Of a stretch of 64,000 nt of DNA, positions 11,985 to 24,728 are shown in pieces. The notes beneath the pieces are model-generated. The model was not told where the DNA came from. It ran no database searches and was given only the letters and a program-made list of their open reading frames with translations. Position numbers and translations under genes: made by a program. Position 1 is the first letter of the stretch. Each line of letters opens with the position of its first letter. The DNA is from Sphagnum compactum (Eukaryota; Bryophyta; Sphagnopsida; Sphagnales), in assembly GCA_965153455.1 (NCBI GenBank), contig OZ234494.1:3162001-3226000 (forward strand), read 5' to 3'.

Positions 11985-14243
11985 TTTTTATTACTGCAAC
12001 CTGAATTTTTAATTCTGAAATTATTATTTTACCTCTGAAAGGCATTTTTATTACTACAACCTAAATTTTCAATTCTGAAATACTTATTTTACCTCTAAAA
12101 ACTCATTTTTTATTACTGTAATCTAAATTTTATTAAATTCTGAAATTATTATTTTACCTCTGGAAAAATCATTTTTTTGTTTTTGTAATATGGAATTTCG
12201 AGTCTGAAACTATTATTTTAATCTAAAATCTGTTTATTTTCCTCTTGGAAGAGAATATTAGTTTTGGAATTTCAAATTACAAGTCTGAAACTTGTCTTTA
12301 TTTGTGGAAATTCCAATTTATCTTGGAAACTTCCTATTGTAATATCGAGATTTCAAATTTATAGACAAATGAGATTTTGGATTTATTTGAAATAAAATGC
12401 AAAAAACCCAAGATAAACTTTACTTCCATTTTGAAGTCCTCTTCGAAGATTACACCCAATTCTTTAGCTTGATTCAAATTTGCAATTTTGGCCTTGTTAT
12501 TTTTTTTTGTTGGGTACTACCAACTTAGGTCATTAATAAAGAAGCTTTGGTTTCATTATTTGACTGAAATTGTTAGCCATGGATGCAATACTAATAGACT
12601 AAATGTTCAACATTTCAGCCTTCAACATAAGCTAAACCAAGCTTCTCAATTGGAGCAATAGAACTCAAGGTTCATAGAAAACTTGGGGCATTAATCCCTA
12701 CATGAATTACCTTAGTGTCTATTGAAATACTAATTGTAGGTGTGAGTCCTACACCATCTATAAGAGATTACCACTTCTTTAAAATATTCTTAGAGGTGTG
12801 TCCATCAGTGGTCTTCAACTTAAAGAAGATTTTTGGCCATATTGATTAATTGTTCAACTTGACTAAAGACCATTGGCCATTTTGACTAACGTTGTACAAC
12901 TTGATTATGTGTATCTGGTCAAATAAATCATTATAGTCAAATTGATCAGTCAACACATACATGTGTCATTTAAACATCATCACAATGAAGAACGGCTTTG
13001 TTAGAATCATCCTTGTTAGATGTCCTTGTTTTCAATTCCTTCAATGTTTTTCACAATCGATCTTTTAGTGTTTCCTCTTATAATACAATTCAAATACTCT
13101 AATTTGTATGCAACATATATGCTCTTCCATACCACACTATGAATAAATTGGGTTACCTATTTCTTGCCCTCACTATAATGCCCAAAATGAAGGTTGTATG
13201 TAGCTACCGATGTATTCAGTTGTACATACTCCACTAGTGGTCTATCGGTTTTGTCTTTTTATGGCACCTTTGCCTTCCGATTTGTTGCGACTAAAACATT
13301 CTCTCGTGTGGGTGAATGGTAGTCACTTGCTTGAAACTCCATGAAAAGGTCAAAATTTATCATACCAAAATTTGCTAATAAATTTACGTCTTTTTATTCA
13401 GGGAGTTGTAACCCACTAGAAGCATAATTTGAAGATTTTGGATTTGAAATCACATAAGCTAGGGTTTAGGTCAACAATGTCCAAACACACCTTGAAACAT
13501 TTTAGCTCATGCTCAAAACATTTTTGAAGACATCTCCTTGAACTATCAATTTTAACAATAGAAAAAAGTAAGGTCTATGGTCTACTCTCATCATCTCCAA
13601 TGCATTCCGAAAGACACTTTTTGCAACAACCGTAAACCTTGCCTTGTTTATTTGTCACATGTGCCAAACTATGGAAGGGGTCGTAGATGGAAGGTGCGGG
13701 AAAATGTGCGAAATCACAATAGAATCCATGAGAGGGGGCAACAAGTTGCATTTAGTTTGAATGCACATTTTGGGGTTAAGATTGGGGCAAAATGTGGGTT
13801 CTTATGCATCAAACTTGGACTCTATTTGTAAGGGTTAGTGTGAAGGAATTTTGTTGAGAGATTCAACTATTTGATTGCCAATTAAAGTTTGTATAGATTT
13901 TGAAAACTTGCAACAAAAGGTAGAAAAAAAACAACAAAGCTTGGAAAAAGACAACACACACAAGAAGATAGCTTCCCAAACATAAATTTCTTCTTGACAA
14001 TCATAAAACACATCTAGTTCATCTTTAAGAGCCTTGCCTACAAAAACCATTATTTCAAAGAGGTTATAATCTTCACCTTACAAGGATGCACTTCACTACT
14101 TTGACAAAACATTCCATACTAGCTACTTACAAGAAAACCAAATTGTAGTTCCAAGTGTAGTCAAACCTTTCCAAGCTTCTGGAATTGATGCACACCTAAG
14201 CTTGCTTCTTTGAGCTTCTTCAACTATCAAACCCCTCTAGCAT
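11985..14243. repeat. Dispersed repeat family A, copy 2
   Basis: This is a direct-orientation copy of 2,215-4,045. It begins with the same ~70-bp tandem-like units and ends in the shared GCTTCTTTGAGCTTCTTC ... ACTATCAAACCCCTC phrase near 14,210-14,240. It is longer than copy 1 because of two extra blocks (about 12,345-12,765 and 12,835-12,965). No reverse transcriptase, integrase or transposase is visible. Confidence 0.75.
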
Positions 14244-14874
14244 TTCCATTTGCTTCCACATTTCCAAAAGCAAGCTTGTAAACCTTGCAACCCTCCCAAT
14301 TGTGTCCACACTTCCAAAATGGAGCTTCTAGAATTATCATGCTTTTATGACCTTCTTGTTCGCTTCAAATACTTGTGCACTTTCGAAACTTTCTTGATTT
14401 CTTTGACCTTCGTCATAGCTTGAGAAACATAAAACCACAACTTTTCTCTTTGTTCACTTCATCCTTTGTCACACAGAACTAAGAAATGTGTTTCTTACAA
14501 AACCACAATGATTTTTCTCCTCCCTCACTTCAACCTTTATCACACAAACTTTAAATACGTTCTTTTCACCAAACCATTTATTTCATTGTTCACTTCAACC
14601 TTTGTCACACACTATTGAAAAATGTTTTTATCACTAAACCACAATGATTTCTCTCCTCACTCACTTCAACCTCTATCACGCACTATTGATAAATGTTCTT
14701 TTCACAAAATCCAAAATGTGCAAAAACAAAAAAATTAAGGTGAAATTCAAATTTAACCAAAATCGATGCATTTCTTAGTTTCCACTTGTGTTTTTTTCCC
14801 ATCTAGTGTCATGCACATAATTTGGTCTTTTGGCCAAACATGGTGTCTACACCCCTAATTTCACAAACTTTACA
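14244..14874. other. Intergenic DNA between repeats A and C
   Basis: 14,450-14,710 contains a diverged triplication with the phrase CTCACTTCAACCTTTATCACACA recurring in part about every 90 bases (near 14,455, 14,540, 14,595 and 14,660). No gene is visible. Confidence 0.5.
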
Positions 14875-15240
14875 TATGAAGCCCACTTTACACTATGGTT
14901 CAAACCTCTAAATTTTCTTTAGCCCAATTTTAACCCACCCATGGTGACATTTTTGGGCCAACTAGGTAGGTCCCATAATTAAAATGCATGTTGTGGGCCC
15001 AAGGGCAAGGAAATTTAAAACTAATGGGCCTAAAGAAAGGATGTGTGCATTGCCTTCCTTGCGTATTCTCCTCCTCTTTTGCATACCTTCCATGTTTAAA
15101 ATAATGATATGCAATCAATGGCAAGGAATAAATTGATGGCATAACTTCTTTGGGCCAAAACACAAAAACTTAGGTTTTATTTTATTTTATTTTTAACGTC
15201 ATATTTCATGCAAATTTGGTGCCAACATGCTACCTTAAAA
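14875..15240. repeat. Dispersed repeat family C, copy 2
   Basis: Direct-orientation relative of 10,395-10,600, with an added internal block of about 190 bases (roughly 14,990-15,180). The shared words are listed under copy 1. Confidence 0.7.
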
Positions 15241-15384
15241 GTGTTTGGATCATTCTTGGGTCCTTGGGTTTGGGCCCTAGTGTAAGATCATTGGGTTCAA
15301 TTTTGAACATTCATTCAATATGAATGTTCCATTATAAGTTTGGTGAACTAGTAAACCCTGCAATAAAACAATTTTTTTTTTTGG

Positions 15385-15655
15385 ATTTTTTGCTTGTAGC
15401 TAATGTGATGATTGTTTGCAAGAATATGTAGGAAAAGTGATGATCATCCTTAAAAAGATTTAACTAAATTTGGCTATAAATTAAAAAATCGAGCATACTT
15501 ATTTAATCATCCTTCAATATTTTTGGTTACACACTAACAACCAAACACATGAATATGGTGATTTTTACTTTTTTTCCCCCTCACACTTGGTGACTAAAAA
15601 CCTCCAAAATCAATTTTTTTTCCATTTTTATTTTTTATTTTCTAATTTTTGAAAA
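15385..15655. repeat. Dispersed repeat family B, copy 1
   Basis: It aligns with 33,366-33,645 in the same orientation: TTTGTAGC-like start, repeated GTGATGATCATC, GGCTATAAAT, then TTGAATCATCCTTCAATAT-like and CCCCTCACACTTGGTGA-like segments. Where copy 2 has GTGGCGATCATC, this copy has GTGATGATCATC, consistent with loss of CpG by deamination. Confidence 0.75.
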
Positions 15656-18600
15656 ACAATTGGCAATAAAAAAAGGCTGGTATAAAATGGGTTTTAGTCT
15701 TGCGATAAGATATTTATTGTCATTACAATTAGGGTTTTGTTTTGTGACAAATTTTCACCACCTAGCAACAAAAGAAGGGCTGGTGAATCCAACAAAGGGA
15801 TTTTTGAAATTTTTTTTGAAAAATTCGCCATATTTCGAGAAAAAAAAGGTTGGAAGTCACCATATTTAAATAGTGTGTTCCATTAGGTCGCCATAACTAG
15901 GCAGGATTCCAAAAAAAATCTACTACTCCACCAAGAAAATCGCCATTTATTGCTAAATAATGTTGAAGATCCTCGCCATGAATACACCTACTTGAGGAAT
16001 TTGAAAAAGAAAAACCCCAATTACAATTCCAAAAAGGATGGATTTTTAGTGTGGTGTAAAGTGCGAGTGCTAGTTCACCCAATACAAATAGACATCCCAT
16101 GTTAAATTGAAATCAGTTTACTTATGATTGTTTGACTCAAGTTAACACATAAATATGGAATGTTTGCACTCAATGTTATACCATATTGTAATACATTTAT
16201 GATACAATTGTCACAAGATTCAAGATGAGAAACTTGGAATCGTATTTCAATATACTCATGGTATGCAAACTTACATATGTGACGATTGGCATGTTTATAC
16301 ATAATGTATTGATACATCATAATATATCAATTCTTAGTTTTGAAATTGTGTTTGAAATATCTTTGTAAGTTTTTAGGTCAAGGGTAAAATATCAGTTAAA
16401 TCCTTTACTTTGAAGGGCAAGGTTGATAATAGCCTTGGATTTTGAAGGCCAACCCTATCCTTCACATTTGATTGCTTGTTCATATGCCTAGATAACCGAG
16501 CCATTTGTTAGTTACATAACCAAGAGGGCAAAAACATGGTGATGTATGCCAACGAGGGATATTTTCTTTTTTTTTGGGAAAGTATTCATAAATTAAACCT
16601 TGATATATTAAACTTATGAATATTATTATTTCAATGGTCAATGAAAGGAAGCTCTTTGATTTTATTGCATAATAGAATGACAATATTAAGTTGTGTGAAT
16701 ACACTATAGCTACAAAAGGGGGATAACAAACATAATTACCTTTTACCAAGACAAACATAAGAAAAGACAAATCATAAAAGCCTATAACAAGTCAACAAGA
16801 CGAATTGAAACGTAGAAAAATAGTTAGCTAACAAATGCAATACACAGTATACAAGCCAACTAGTTTCCAAAGCTTTGGCATGACTCATATTGTATTTATG
16901 GGTTAAATGTTTACTAATCACAACATTAGACAATATTTTTTCCACAAGGTTTACCACAAATTTTTATAATTGAAAATAGTTTGAAACAATAACATGTTTT
17001 TTGAATGATATCATTATAACATTGAATACAAAGGTGATTGATTGAAATGAATGCATATGTGCACATATGTTCAAATACATATATGTGCAAATACAATATG
17101 ACAAAAAATCATAGTTACTATTATGAATAATTATAATTTTAAGGTTTTTGCATCCCATGTTTGAAATATGCAACATTCTTGAATGAAATAATGTTGAATT
17201 ATATTATCATTTAACAAATTACACACATGTATCAAATGAATTTAATTTTAAATTCTTACACATTCAAATGTTGGATCATTAGTTTCATGATGTTATAAAT
17301 TTAGTAACAAAACATTTATGAAGTTTTATTCAAATTAACTAAAATAACACATAAAGTTTTCCTAGAAAGTAATTGAATCAAATGAATTTTTAAAAGAATA
17401 TATTCAATTGAATTTACAGTTAGAACTATAGGAAAAAATGTTTCAGTATTCCTTGTGTACAATAAGTTTAGTTATGTTTCCTTCATCATTTTGAACATAA
17501 AATAAAAATTGAAAACTGTAATTTTTATTAATAAAAATTTAAAATATTTTAAAAATCGTATCAATCTTTCAATATCTTTTCAGCAGTCTTTACAAATTTA
17601 AAGAACACACAAGTTATGTAAACATAAATACATTAATTGGAATAACTTTTTTTTTTAAAAAGATCAAAATGTGAAATGAACATACCCCATAGACCCTATA
17701 TTTGATGACGTGTGTTTAATGTTCAATGATTATGTAATTTATGATTATATGAATGTATTGATAATTAATAAAACAACCAAAAATCAAATGTAAATTAATA
17801 TAAACCATATTGGTTTTAACAATCAATATCTTACAAAAAATTAATAAAATTATAACATTCTATTACATTTTTCAAATCACACCATGTCCATCCCATGAAC
17901 AATTTATATGTATTTTAATGATTTTTGTTCATTTGAAAGTTAAATGAGTATGATAATAGACCTTTTTTTACATTTAGAAATGTTAATACTTATTCGCAGT
18001 TTCAATTTTTATAATATTAATGAATTTAAATACATGTCAAAATTCGAATAAAACATCATTTGAAAATGATGTCAACATGGTCCAAATTCAACATTAGGAA
18101 TTCATCAATGTCCTAAATGATAATATATTTTCAAATTTCAATTTGAACTTCAACAATTATTTATTTATTTACAATTTTGAAAATTATTTATTTTAAAACT
18201 TCGAATAATTTGAACTTGAAGAACATAAGGTTATAACTTGAAATACATGTTATCAAAAACTTAGAAAATTTGGGAATTTTTTTGAAGTATAATTGAAATA
18301 CTAAAATCCAATAAAATGTGAAAATTGAAATTTAATAAAAAGAAAAAGTGAAGAAGTTTTAATGTAATTAGTTAATAAAAGAAAATTGAAAATGTATTAT
18401 TTTTTAAATGTTATAATATATATAATTATCAAGGTAAAAATAATTACAAAACTTGAAAAAAAAAATCGACAATGAGAAGGAATTAAATAATTTTATTACT
18501 TGAATAATACATTATGCAAGTTAAGCATGAGATAAATTTTAAAAAACCCCAAGTTACATTGACAAGATTGAATTGATATGTCCAAATGAGTACGAGTTTT

Positions 18601-19294
18601 CAAAAATTTTGCTTTTTGCATATATATTCAAAATAGTGAAAATTTTCAAAGGAGTAATCAGGAATGAACAATTTTTTAGAAAATTTTACTTACTCCCTTG
18701 AAAAAAAACCGCAAATTGAAATTCCAAACATAATGACTCCTGCTATTCATTAACAAATCATTGAAACATGACCTAAGATTTTATAAAAACATGTATTCCA
18801 AGTCTACATTTACTATTCAAATTTCATACCTATATGTTTGTAAAAGACTAATAAATAATATTTTAGATCTTTCATTACACATTTGATTGTAAGTCTACCA
18901 ATTTATTGATTGATTTTTAAATTGATGGTCCTAATAACTCACAATTAATTCTTTTAATATAGTAACTCTAGAAAAAATAATAAAACATGTGGTGGAAACT
19001 TGGACATTTGGCCAATAAGCTAAAATTCTAAGACCTAAACAAACTTCAAAAGTCATTATATGTTGAAAAGAAATAGAAAGTTTATATAGGATATATAAAA
19101 GCATTAAAAAAACCTCACAGTGTATCTTAATGATTAAAATAATTACCCACATGACTTTTAAATGTACCCATAGCATAAAGTGATGATAAAAAGATTTAAA
19201 AGCACATGGATAAACTATTTTCCTCTTTCCTTCACAAAACAATTCTCACTTTAACACACACATATTTTAAAACAGAAAACATTACTATGACTCT
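15656..19294. other. Long A+T-rich gene desert
   Basis: No convincing coding, RNA or mobile-element signature on either strand. It contains many A or T runs and short near-palindromes such as GCACATATGT ... ACATATATGTGC (about 17,057-17,090). Confidence 0.55.
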
Positions 19295-22200
19295 AGGGGG
19301 CATAATACTACTGGGAGGGGATTTTAATGCGCGTACTGCAACGTTACGAGATACCATTGACACTAGCGACCTTTATGAACTGTTAGGCACCTGAATTCGC
19401 TGAGACTGAGCAACCAAGTGTTGTGGCTAAGCGATAGAACTGCGACGCCAATGTTGGCGGCTGGGGCCGCGAGCTCCTGTACCTATGTTGTGACGTTGGG
19501 TTGCTCATCCTCAATGGTTGGACACCTGGTGATGAATCAGGGGAGTTCATTTGCTTGGCAAATGGGGGGCATAACATTATTGATTATATTGTTGGCTCAC
19601 CTGCAATTTGACAAGTTGCTATACACCCTAAGGTGATAACAGACGACACCCGTTACTGCGCGATGGGGGGAGACTCTGACCACAGGTCGTTACGCCTACG
19701 GTTGACCATCGATTGTAGCTTTGTTGAGCCACAACATACAATTATAACAAATTTTTTTTACCTAGGTTCAAATATGATAAATCAAAAGCTGAAGAGTATT
19801 AGCTTGCCCTAATAGCGAGTCTTGGAAACTTGTGGGTTGCTGATTCAATTGGGCATCTGGGGGCAGACGGGTTAGCTGACCTATTGCAGCAGTTCGTGGG
19901 TGCTGCAGCAGAGTTTGGCAACAAGCCTTCGGGAGGAAATTGTAGAGAGAGACACTGCCATAAACCTTGGTTTGACGTTGACTTCCGTATAGCGAAGTGT
20001 GAGCTGAAGCTCTGGCTAAAAGCCAACCCCGATTCGCACGCCGCTAAACATCAGGAAAGTAAACTTAAAATTTTATTAAATAAAAAAGAATTTTCTGGGA
20101 AACTGCAAGAGCTCAACATATATGTACGTTTGCCAAGGTGGATGCACTCTCGTTCTGGAAAAAGTACCAGCCAAGGGCACTCGTTGTGGACAAAATCAGT
20201 GCAGCTACGCTTTTGCAAGGCTTTCGCGGGCTAGTTGGCCAGTCTTCGCCATCCATACGGCTGCGAATTGATCATTCGGCCCAAGTGACGGAACCTCCAC
20301 CTAACCACACCCTGAACACAGATATCACACTTGCTGAGCTACTTCAGGTGCTGAGAAAGCTACAAAGGAATAAGGCTGCTGGTTTGGATGGTATGAAAGC
20401 TGAGTTCATTTTGGATGTGGGAGAGCTGCTACACATGCCACTATTGATAGCGTTCAACTGCTTTCTAGCGGAAGGCTTTCCAGAAGCCCTTGCCACTGAG
20501 GTGGTCCACGCACTCTTTAAAGGGGGCGATGCTTTTGAAATTGACAACTACAGGGGGATAACTGTTGGGCCTATCCTAGCAAAGCTGTTCGCTATGATCC
20601 TTGACAAAAGGCTGAGCGAGTGGGTCGAACAACATGGGCTACATGCCAAGGGTCAAGTTGGGTTTCGCAAAGATTACCACACTATTGACGAACTCTTCAT
20701 ACTGCGAACTCTGATAGAACAAAGTAAGGCAAAAAAGAAGCCACTCTATTGTTGCTTTGTGGACTTCAAAAAGGCGTTCGATATTGTGTTGTGTGAAGTG
20801 CTATGGGAGGTGTTGGCTGGTCTCGGGGTGGAGGGACGTTTCTTGCGATGCTTGCATGCGATGTCTGCCAAGGATACCATACGCATTAACCACCCAAACG
20901 AGGGTGTCACCTCCAGCTTCAGATGCCAGCAAGGTGTGAAACAAGGTTGCCCTCTCAGCCCCTTACTGTTTGGGTTGTATTTGGATGCCTTGGAGGGGCG
21001 TTTGGACGATAGAGAATGCAATGCACCAACCTTAGCAGAAGTGCACGTATGGCTGTTGCTTTTTGCAGATGACCTTGCTCTGACGTCGGTGTCAGAGGTG
21101 GGACTGCAGCAACAATTAGACGCGCTCCAGTAGTTCTGTGCTGAACGTGGACTTACAGTGAACGTGAAAAAAACAAAAGTCATGGCGTTCAACTCTACTG
21201 ACCCATGCCAAGAGTTTGTGTTTGAAGGTGACGTTATTAAGCATGTGCAAACATTCAAATACCTAGGGATCCTGCTCGAAACCACCCCAAACTTGGACAG
21301 TGCAGTGGAACATCTAGTAGCTGCCAGTAGGCGCTCGCTATTCGCACTAAACCGCCGTTGTGCGGAGCTACGTATTATGGACGTCCAGTTACGCTGTGAC
21401 CTTTTCAACACGTTGGTGCATTCCACAACAAGTTATGCTTGTGAGGTTTGGATGGATTCCAAGAAAATAGAAGCTATTGAAGTAGTGTATCGAGGGTTCC
21501 TCAAGTCCTTGTTCGGGGTGCAAAAAAAAACCAGCACGTCCATCGTGCTGGCAGAATTTAGCAAATTCCCCTTTGAACACTTTGCATGGGGATAAGCGTT
21601 GTTGTACTATAACCATGTGAGCATGGTCACTAAAGACCGCATCTTGGGAAAGGCATTGGAAGCCCAGCTTGCTATGCTTGTTGTGGGAAAGAAATGTTGG
21701 GCTAGATCCGTGAAAAAATGGCTACTCAAGAATCAGCCCCAGGAGGTGGCAGGTTTTCTACCTCCAGTTCAACCGTTGTTGGAAATGGCGCCTAAGCTTG
21801 CAACGACCCGTGCACTCCAGATGAGGACTGTTCAACCATCATTGGGAACGGCTCCTGGGACAATGCACATACATCCGACCCGTCTAGCAAAGGTGAGAGG
21901 TTGGGCAGAAAGCCAAGTACTTTGGTGCAACACGCACAATGTACGGGTGCGAGTTCAAATGGCTAAGCTGGCCGCGCTACAACTAGTGCAGCCGATTGGT
22001 GTTAGATCTACGACAAGAGGCTCGATCAACTAGGAGGCTAGGGCCCCACCCCCTCCAGGTTTTCCCCACACAATATTGAGTGTCAAAAGGGTGAAGGATA
22101 ATATGCGACTAACTTACATTGAAAAGCTCTTTACCAATCGCGAGATCTGGACCAGCGTGTAAACAAGATACTTGCGCTTCAAGGGTATGTCATACGAGAG

Positions 22201-22600
22201 CAAAAGCTACTTGTGTGACATCAACCGTGTTCAGCTACGGAAAGCTCTGGCCCGGTTTCGGTGTGGCAACACGCAACTTGAGGTAGTGCTAGGTGTGTGG
22301 AAGAGCGTGCCATACGCAGAGAGGCTTTATCGAGGTTACGATTTGGGGAAGGTTGAGGATGCAGAACATTTGCTTCTTGTTTGTCCAAATAAACTGAAAG
22401 TTAGGGAACGTTTTTGTTCGACTGTTCGGCCGTGCCCCTCACCCACACTAGCACTCTTGTTGAGCTCATGCGAACTACGAACATGGTCACCCTGGCCAAG
22501 TTTGTGGCATGCTGCCAGTACCAAAGGACAATCTGTCCTCCATGATCTACCTTTCGTCTAATGGACTCTCTGGTCCCAAACGAACGTAAAATTGTAAGAG
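19295..22600 (+). mobile_element. Degenerate non-LTR retrotransposon (LINE), 5'-truncated
   Basis: G+C content rises abruptly near 19,295 and falls again near 22,600, delimiting an insert in A+T-rich DNA. It reads through the C-terminal part of an endonuclease domain (GGDFNART at about 19,315 and GGDSDHRSLRLRL near 19,670), a reverse transcriptase and a C-terminal Cys/His-type region. The N-terminal half of the endonuclease and any upstream ORF are missing, the usual result of 5' truncation during target-primed reverse transcription. I see no clear target-site duplication or poly(A) tail. Confidence 0.9.
20138..22561 (+). pseudogene. LINE reverse transcriptase reading frame, dead
   Basis: One frame runs from about 20,138 to the stop at 22,561, interrupted by four in-frame stops at 21,131, 21,593, 22,031 and 22,160. 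It carries the reverse transcriptase blocks in order: AAGLDGMKAEF; FKGGDAFEIDNYRGI; VGFRKDYHTIDE; CFVDFKKAFD; GVKQGCPLSPLLFGLYLD; the catalytic FADD box near 21,065; and NVKKTKVM with TFKYLGILLE. The C-terminal part (CPNKLKVRERF near 22,385) resembles the terminal zinc-knuckle-like region of plant and algal LINEs. Upstream, 19,435 (TAG) and 19,609 (TGA) interrupt the endonuclease frame, and at least two frameshifts separate it from the main frame. Such enzymes copy their own mRNA at a nicked chromosomal site; this copy cannot be active. Confidence 0.9.
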
Positions 22601-22822
22601 TAAACATACTCCTACATATGGACATGTCAAAAGGGCTTACACAATGTTTCTTTGAATTAGTTGTTCACATGACATTCAAATTGCATATTAAATATGTCAC
22701 AAATTGTAAAGTAATTGAATTCATTTCCATTCCACAAAGGTTTGTTAAATTAGTTGTCGATATGATTTCATTGCATGTCAGAAAAATACTTTAAAAAAAT
22801 ATTCAAACTATCTGAAGTTTCT

Positions 22823-22834
22823 TGTGTGTGTGTG

Positions 22835-22865
<31 letters not shown>
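22823..22865. repeat. Compound (TG)n-(TA)n microsatellite
   Basis: About ten TG units run directly into about ten TA units just beyond the LINE remnant. Such tracts are length-variable, so this could serve as a marker. Confidence 0.95.
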
Positions 22866-24728
22866 GTTGCATAACCATCCAAAATGTGTAACATAAACCT
22901 AAGCTTTCTGAAATATTATGTATTCTGCTAGTATGAGGGTGTCTATTGGGTGATAGGTTTATGTCTTTACAGCTTCTATTAAAAGAATTATTGGGTACAT
23001 GTTTCACATAAAAAGGGCGTAAGTAGAAGACAATTCAAAGAAGTTTCACAACCAATCTTGGAATAAAGTAGTTCAAGCAACATGGGCATAACAGGAAGAT
23101 AACAATCATCTTCCCAAGTATTCAGTTAGTAGGTTCAAAATTTGACATGCATCCTCAATGTTTGAACTTTTGGAAGTTCAAACCTTCAAGAAACAATTCC
23201 AAAACTTGAAAGATGTAATTCACTATAGAATCTATAGTATATAGATTCTTGTGGCATTATTTCTAGTTTGAAGAAGATCAAGGCTAGTCAATTAGAATTT
23301 TCAAGCACTTACTAGATAGCTGTTCTTTTCTTCTTTTTTTGTTTTGTTTCTTTTTTTTTGGGAGGGGGCAATGTTTTACATTTTGTTTTTGGTCAATCTT
23401 CTATGTGGAATGCAAATTAGGTTTCCAAAATTGTGACACTCAATTTTTCATTTCAGTGTCACTCAGCCCATCCAAAACTTTTCAGTGACACTCAATTTTC
23501 ATTTCAGTGACTTTGTTTTTTTCCAAATGACCTTTCTTTCGCACCCTCTCATGCAATTGCTTCTGATGAGAAAGGCATAGACTGCCTTATTTAAATATGC
23601 TTAGCAGTACTTCAATTTAAACCCAAATTGCATTTTTAATTGTTACTTACAACCAACCATATTCAAACTTCTGGTCACATGCATTTGCAAGAGCAGTTGA
23701 TACTAAGAAGCTTAGGGTGACAGCACAGAATTTCTCCAGAGTTAACAATTCAGATCACATGTATGACTATGTCTAAGAACTTCCCTTTCACTCAGTGTGA
23801 GAGGAAGAACCCTACATGAACTGACAGAAGTGTGCACCTAAAAAGGGGACTGATAGATGTGACCTGTTTTTGATAGGTTGAAGAGAAAAGAAGAAAAAGA
23901 AGTTGCTCCAATCACCCAACCATCATGGACCTGCAAAATATGGTCACCAGACACTATTTAGAAATATTCAGGTGCTGAGAATGGTAGGTGCTGGAAAGAA
24001 GTTCTACAGCCTCTGTGATAGAAGTTGTCTCAAATGCATTGCTCTTCTCACATTCTGTCAAAATCCTCCCCATCACACCCACACATGCAGAAAATTTAGG
24101 ATGCATCAAGAAAGCCACAACCACGATCCCAAACGGGTATCATGAAAATGTAGCCTGCCATGTGGTTAACAGCAAGCTTGTCATCATATGACAGAAAGAG
24201 AGCAATTATAAAGGTGGCTGTTTGGCAACAGGGAAGAGTTTATGGATATTGCAGGACACCAGAAGACAATGAACCAGTTTTGTGTCTCCCATGTGCAGCT
24301 CAGCATCACTCAGTCTCCGACCAATTTAAGATTTCTCCACCCACCTCAAGCTGATGAGAAACAAGTTATATTTCAAGCCCTACAAGAACTTAGAGCAGAT
24401 GACATGCCTTCTACAAAGATGGTTTGTAATCAACTCACCTACAGTCAATTCCAACTTCCCAAGGCATAATATTACAGCTTCACAATTGCAGGTACACAGC
24501 AGAAATAAAAGTCAGCATTGGGACAGGCTATGTGCAAGAACAGAACCCAACGGCTACAGGATAGATCTCCACAACAGAAATGACTACCATTCACAACTGA
24601 AACCTGTTGTAGTGAAATATCTCATAGCAGACATAGTTTTAAATACATCATGTGTACCCCTGTCTGTAGGAATGATGTAAAAAGAAAACAATATACTGCC
24701 AGATCCTTGAAAATCATAGCTGCCTCTA
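22866..24728 (-). other. 3' flank and possible 3' UTR of the aconitase gene
   Basis: No coding region is recognisable. Base composition from about 23,700 matches the aconitase introns rather than the surrounding A+T-rich DNA, so the proximal part is probably 3' UTR or downstream low-copy sequence. I found no clear AATAAA on the minus strand. A T-rich tract lies at 23,331-23,360. Confidence 0.4.

Noticed and set aside
10395-15240. Family C copies as LTRs of one retrotransposon
   Set aside because: They are similarly spaced direct repeats, but no primer-binding site, polypurine tract, TG...CA ends or pol text were found, and one copy has a large internal insertion.
20746-21426. 226-codon minus-strand frame
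   Set aside because: Antisense of the LINE reverse transcriptase; the plus strand explains the sequence fully.
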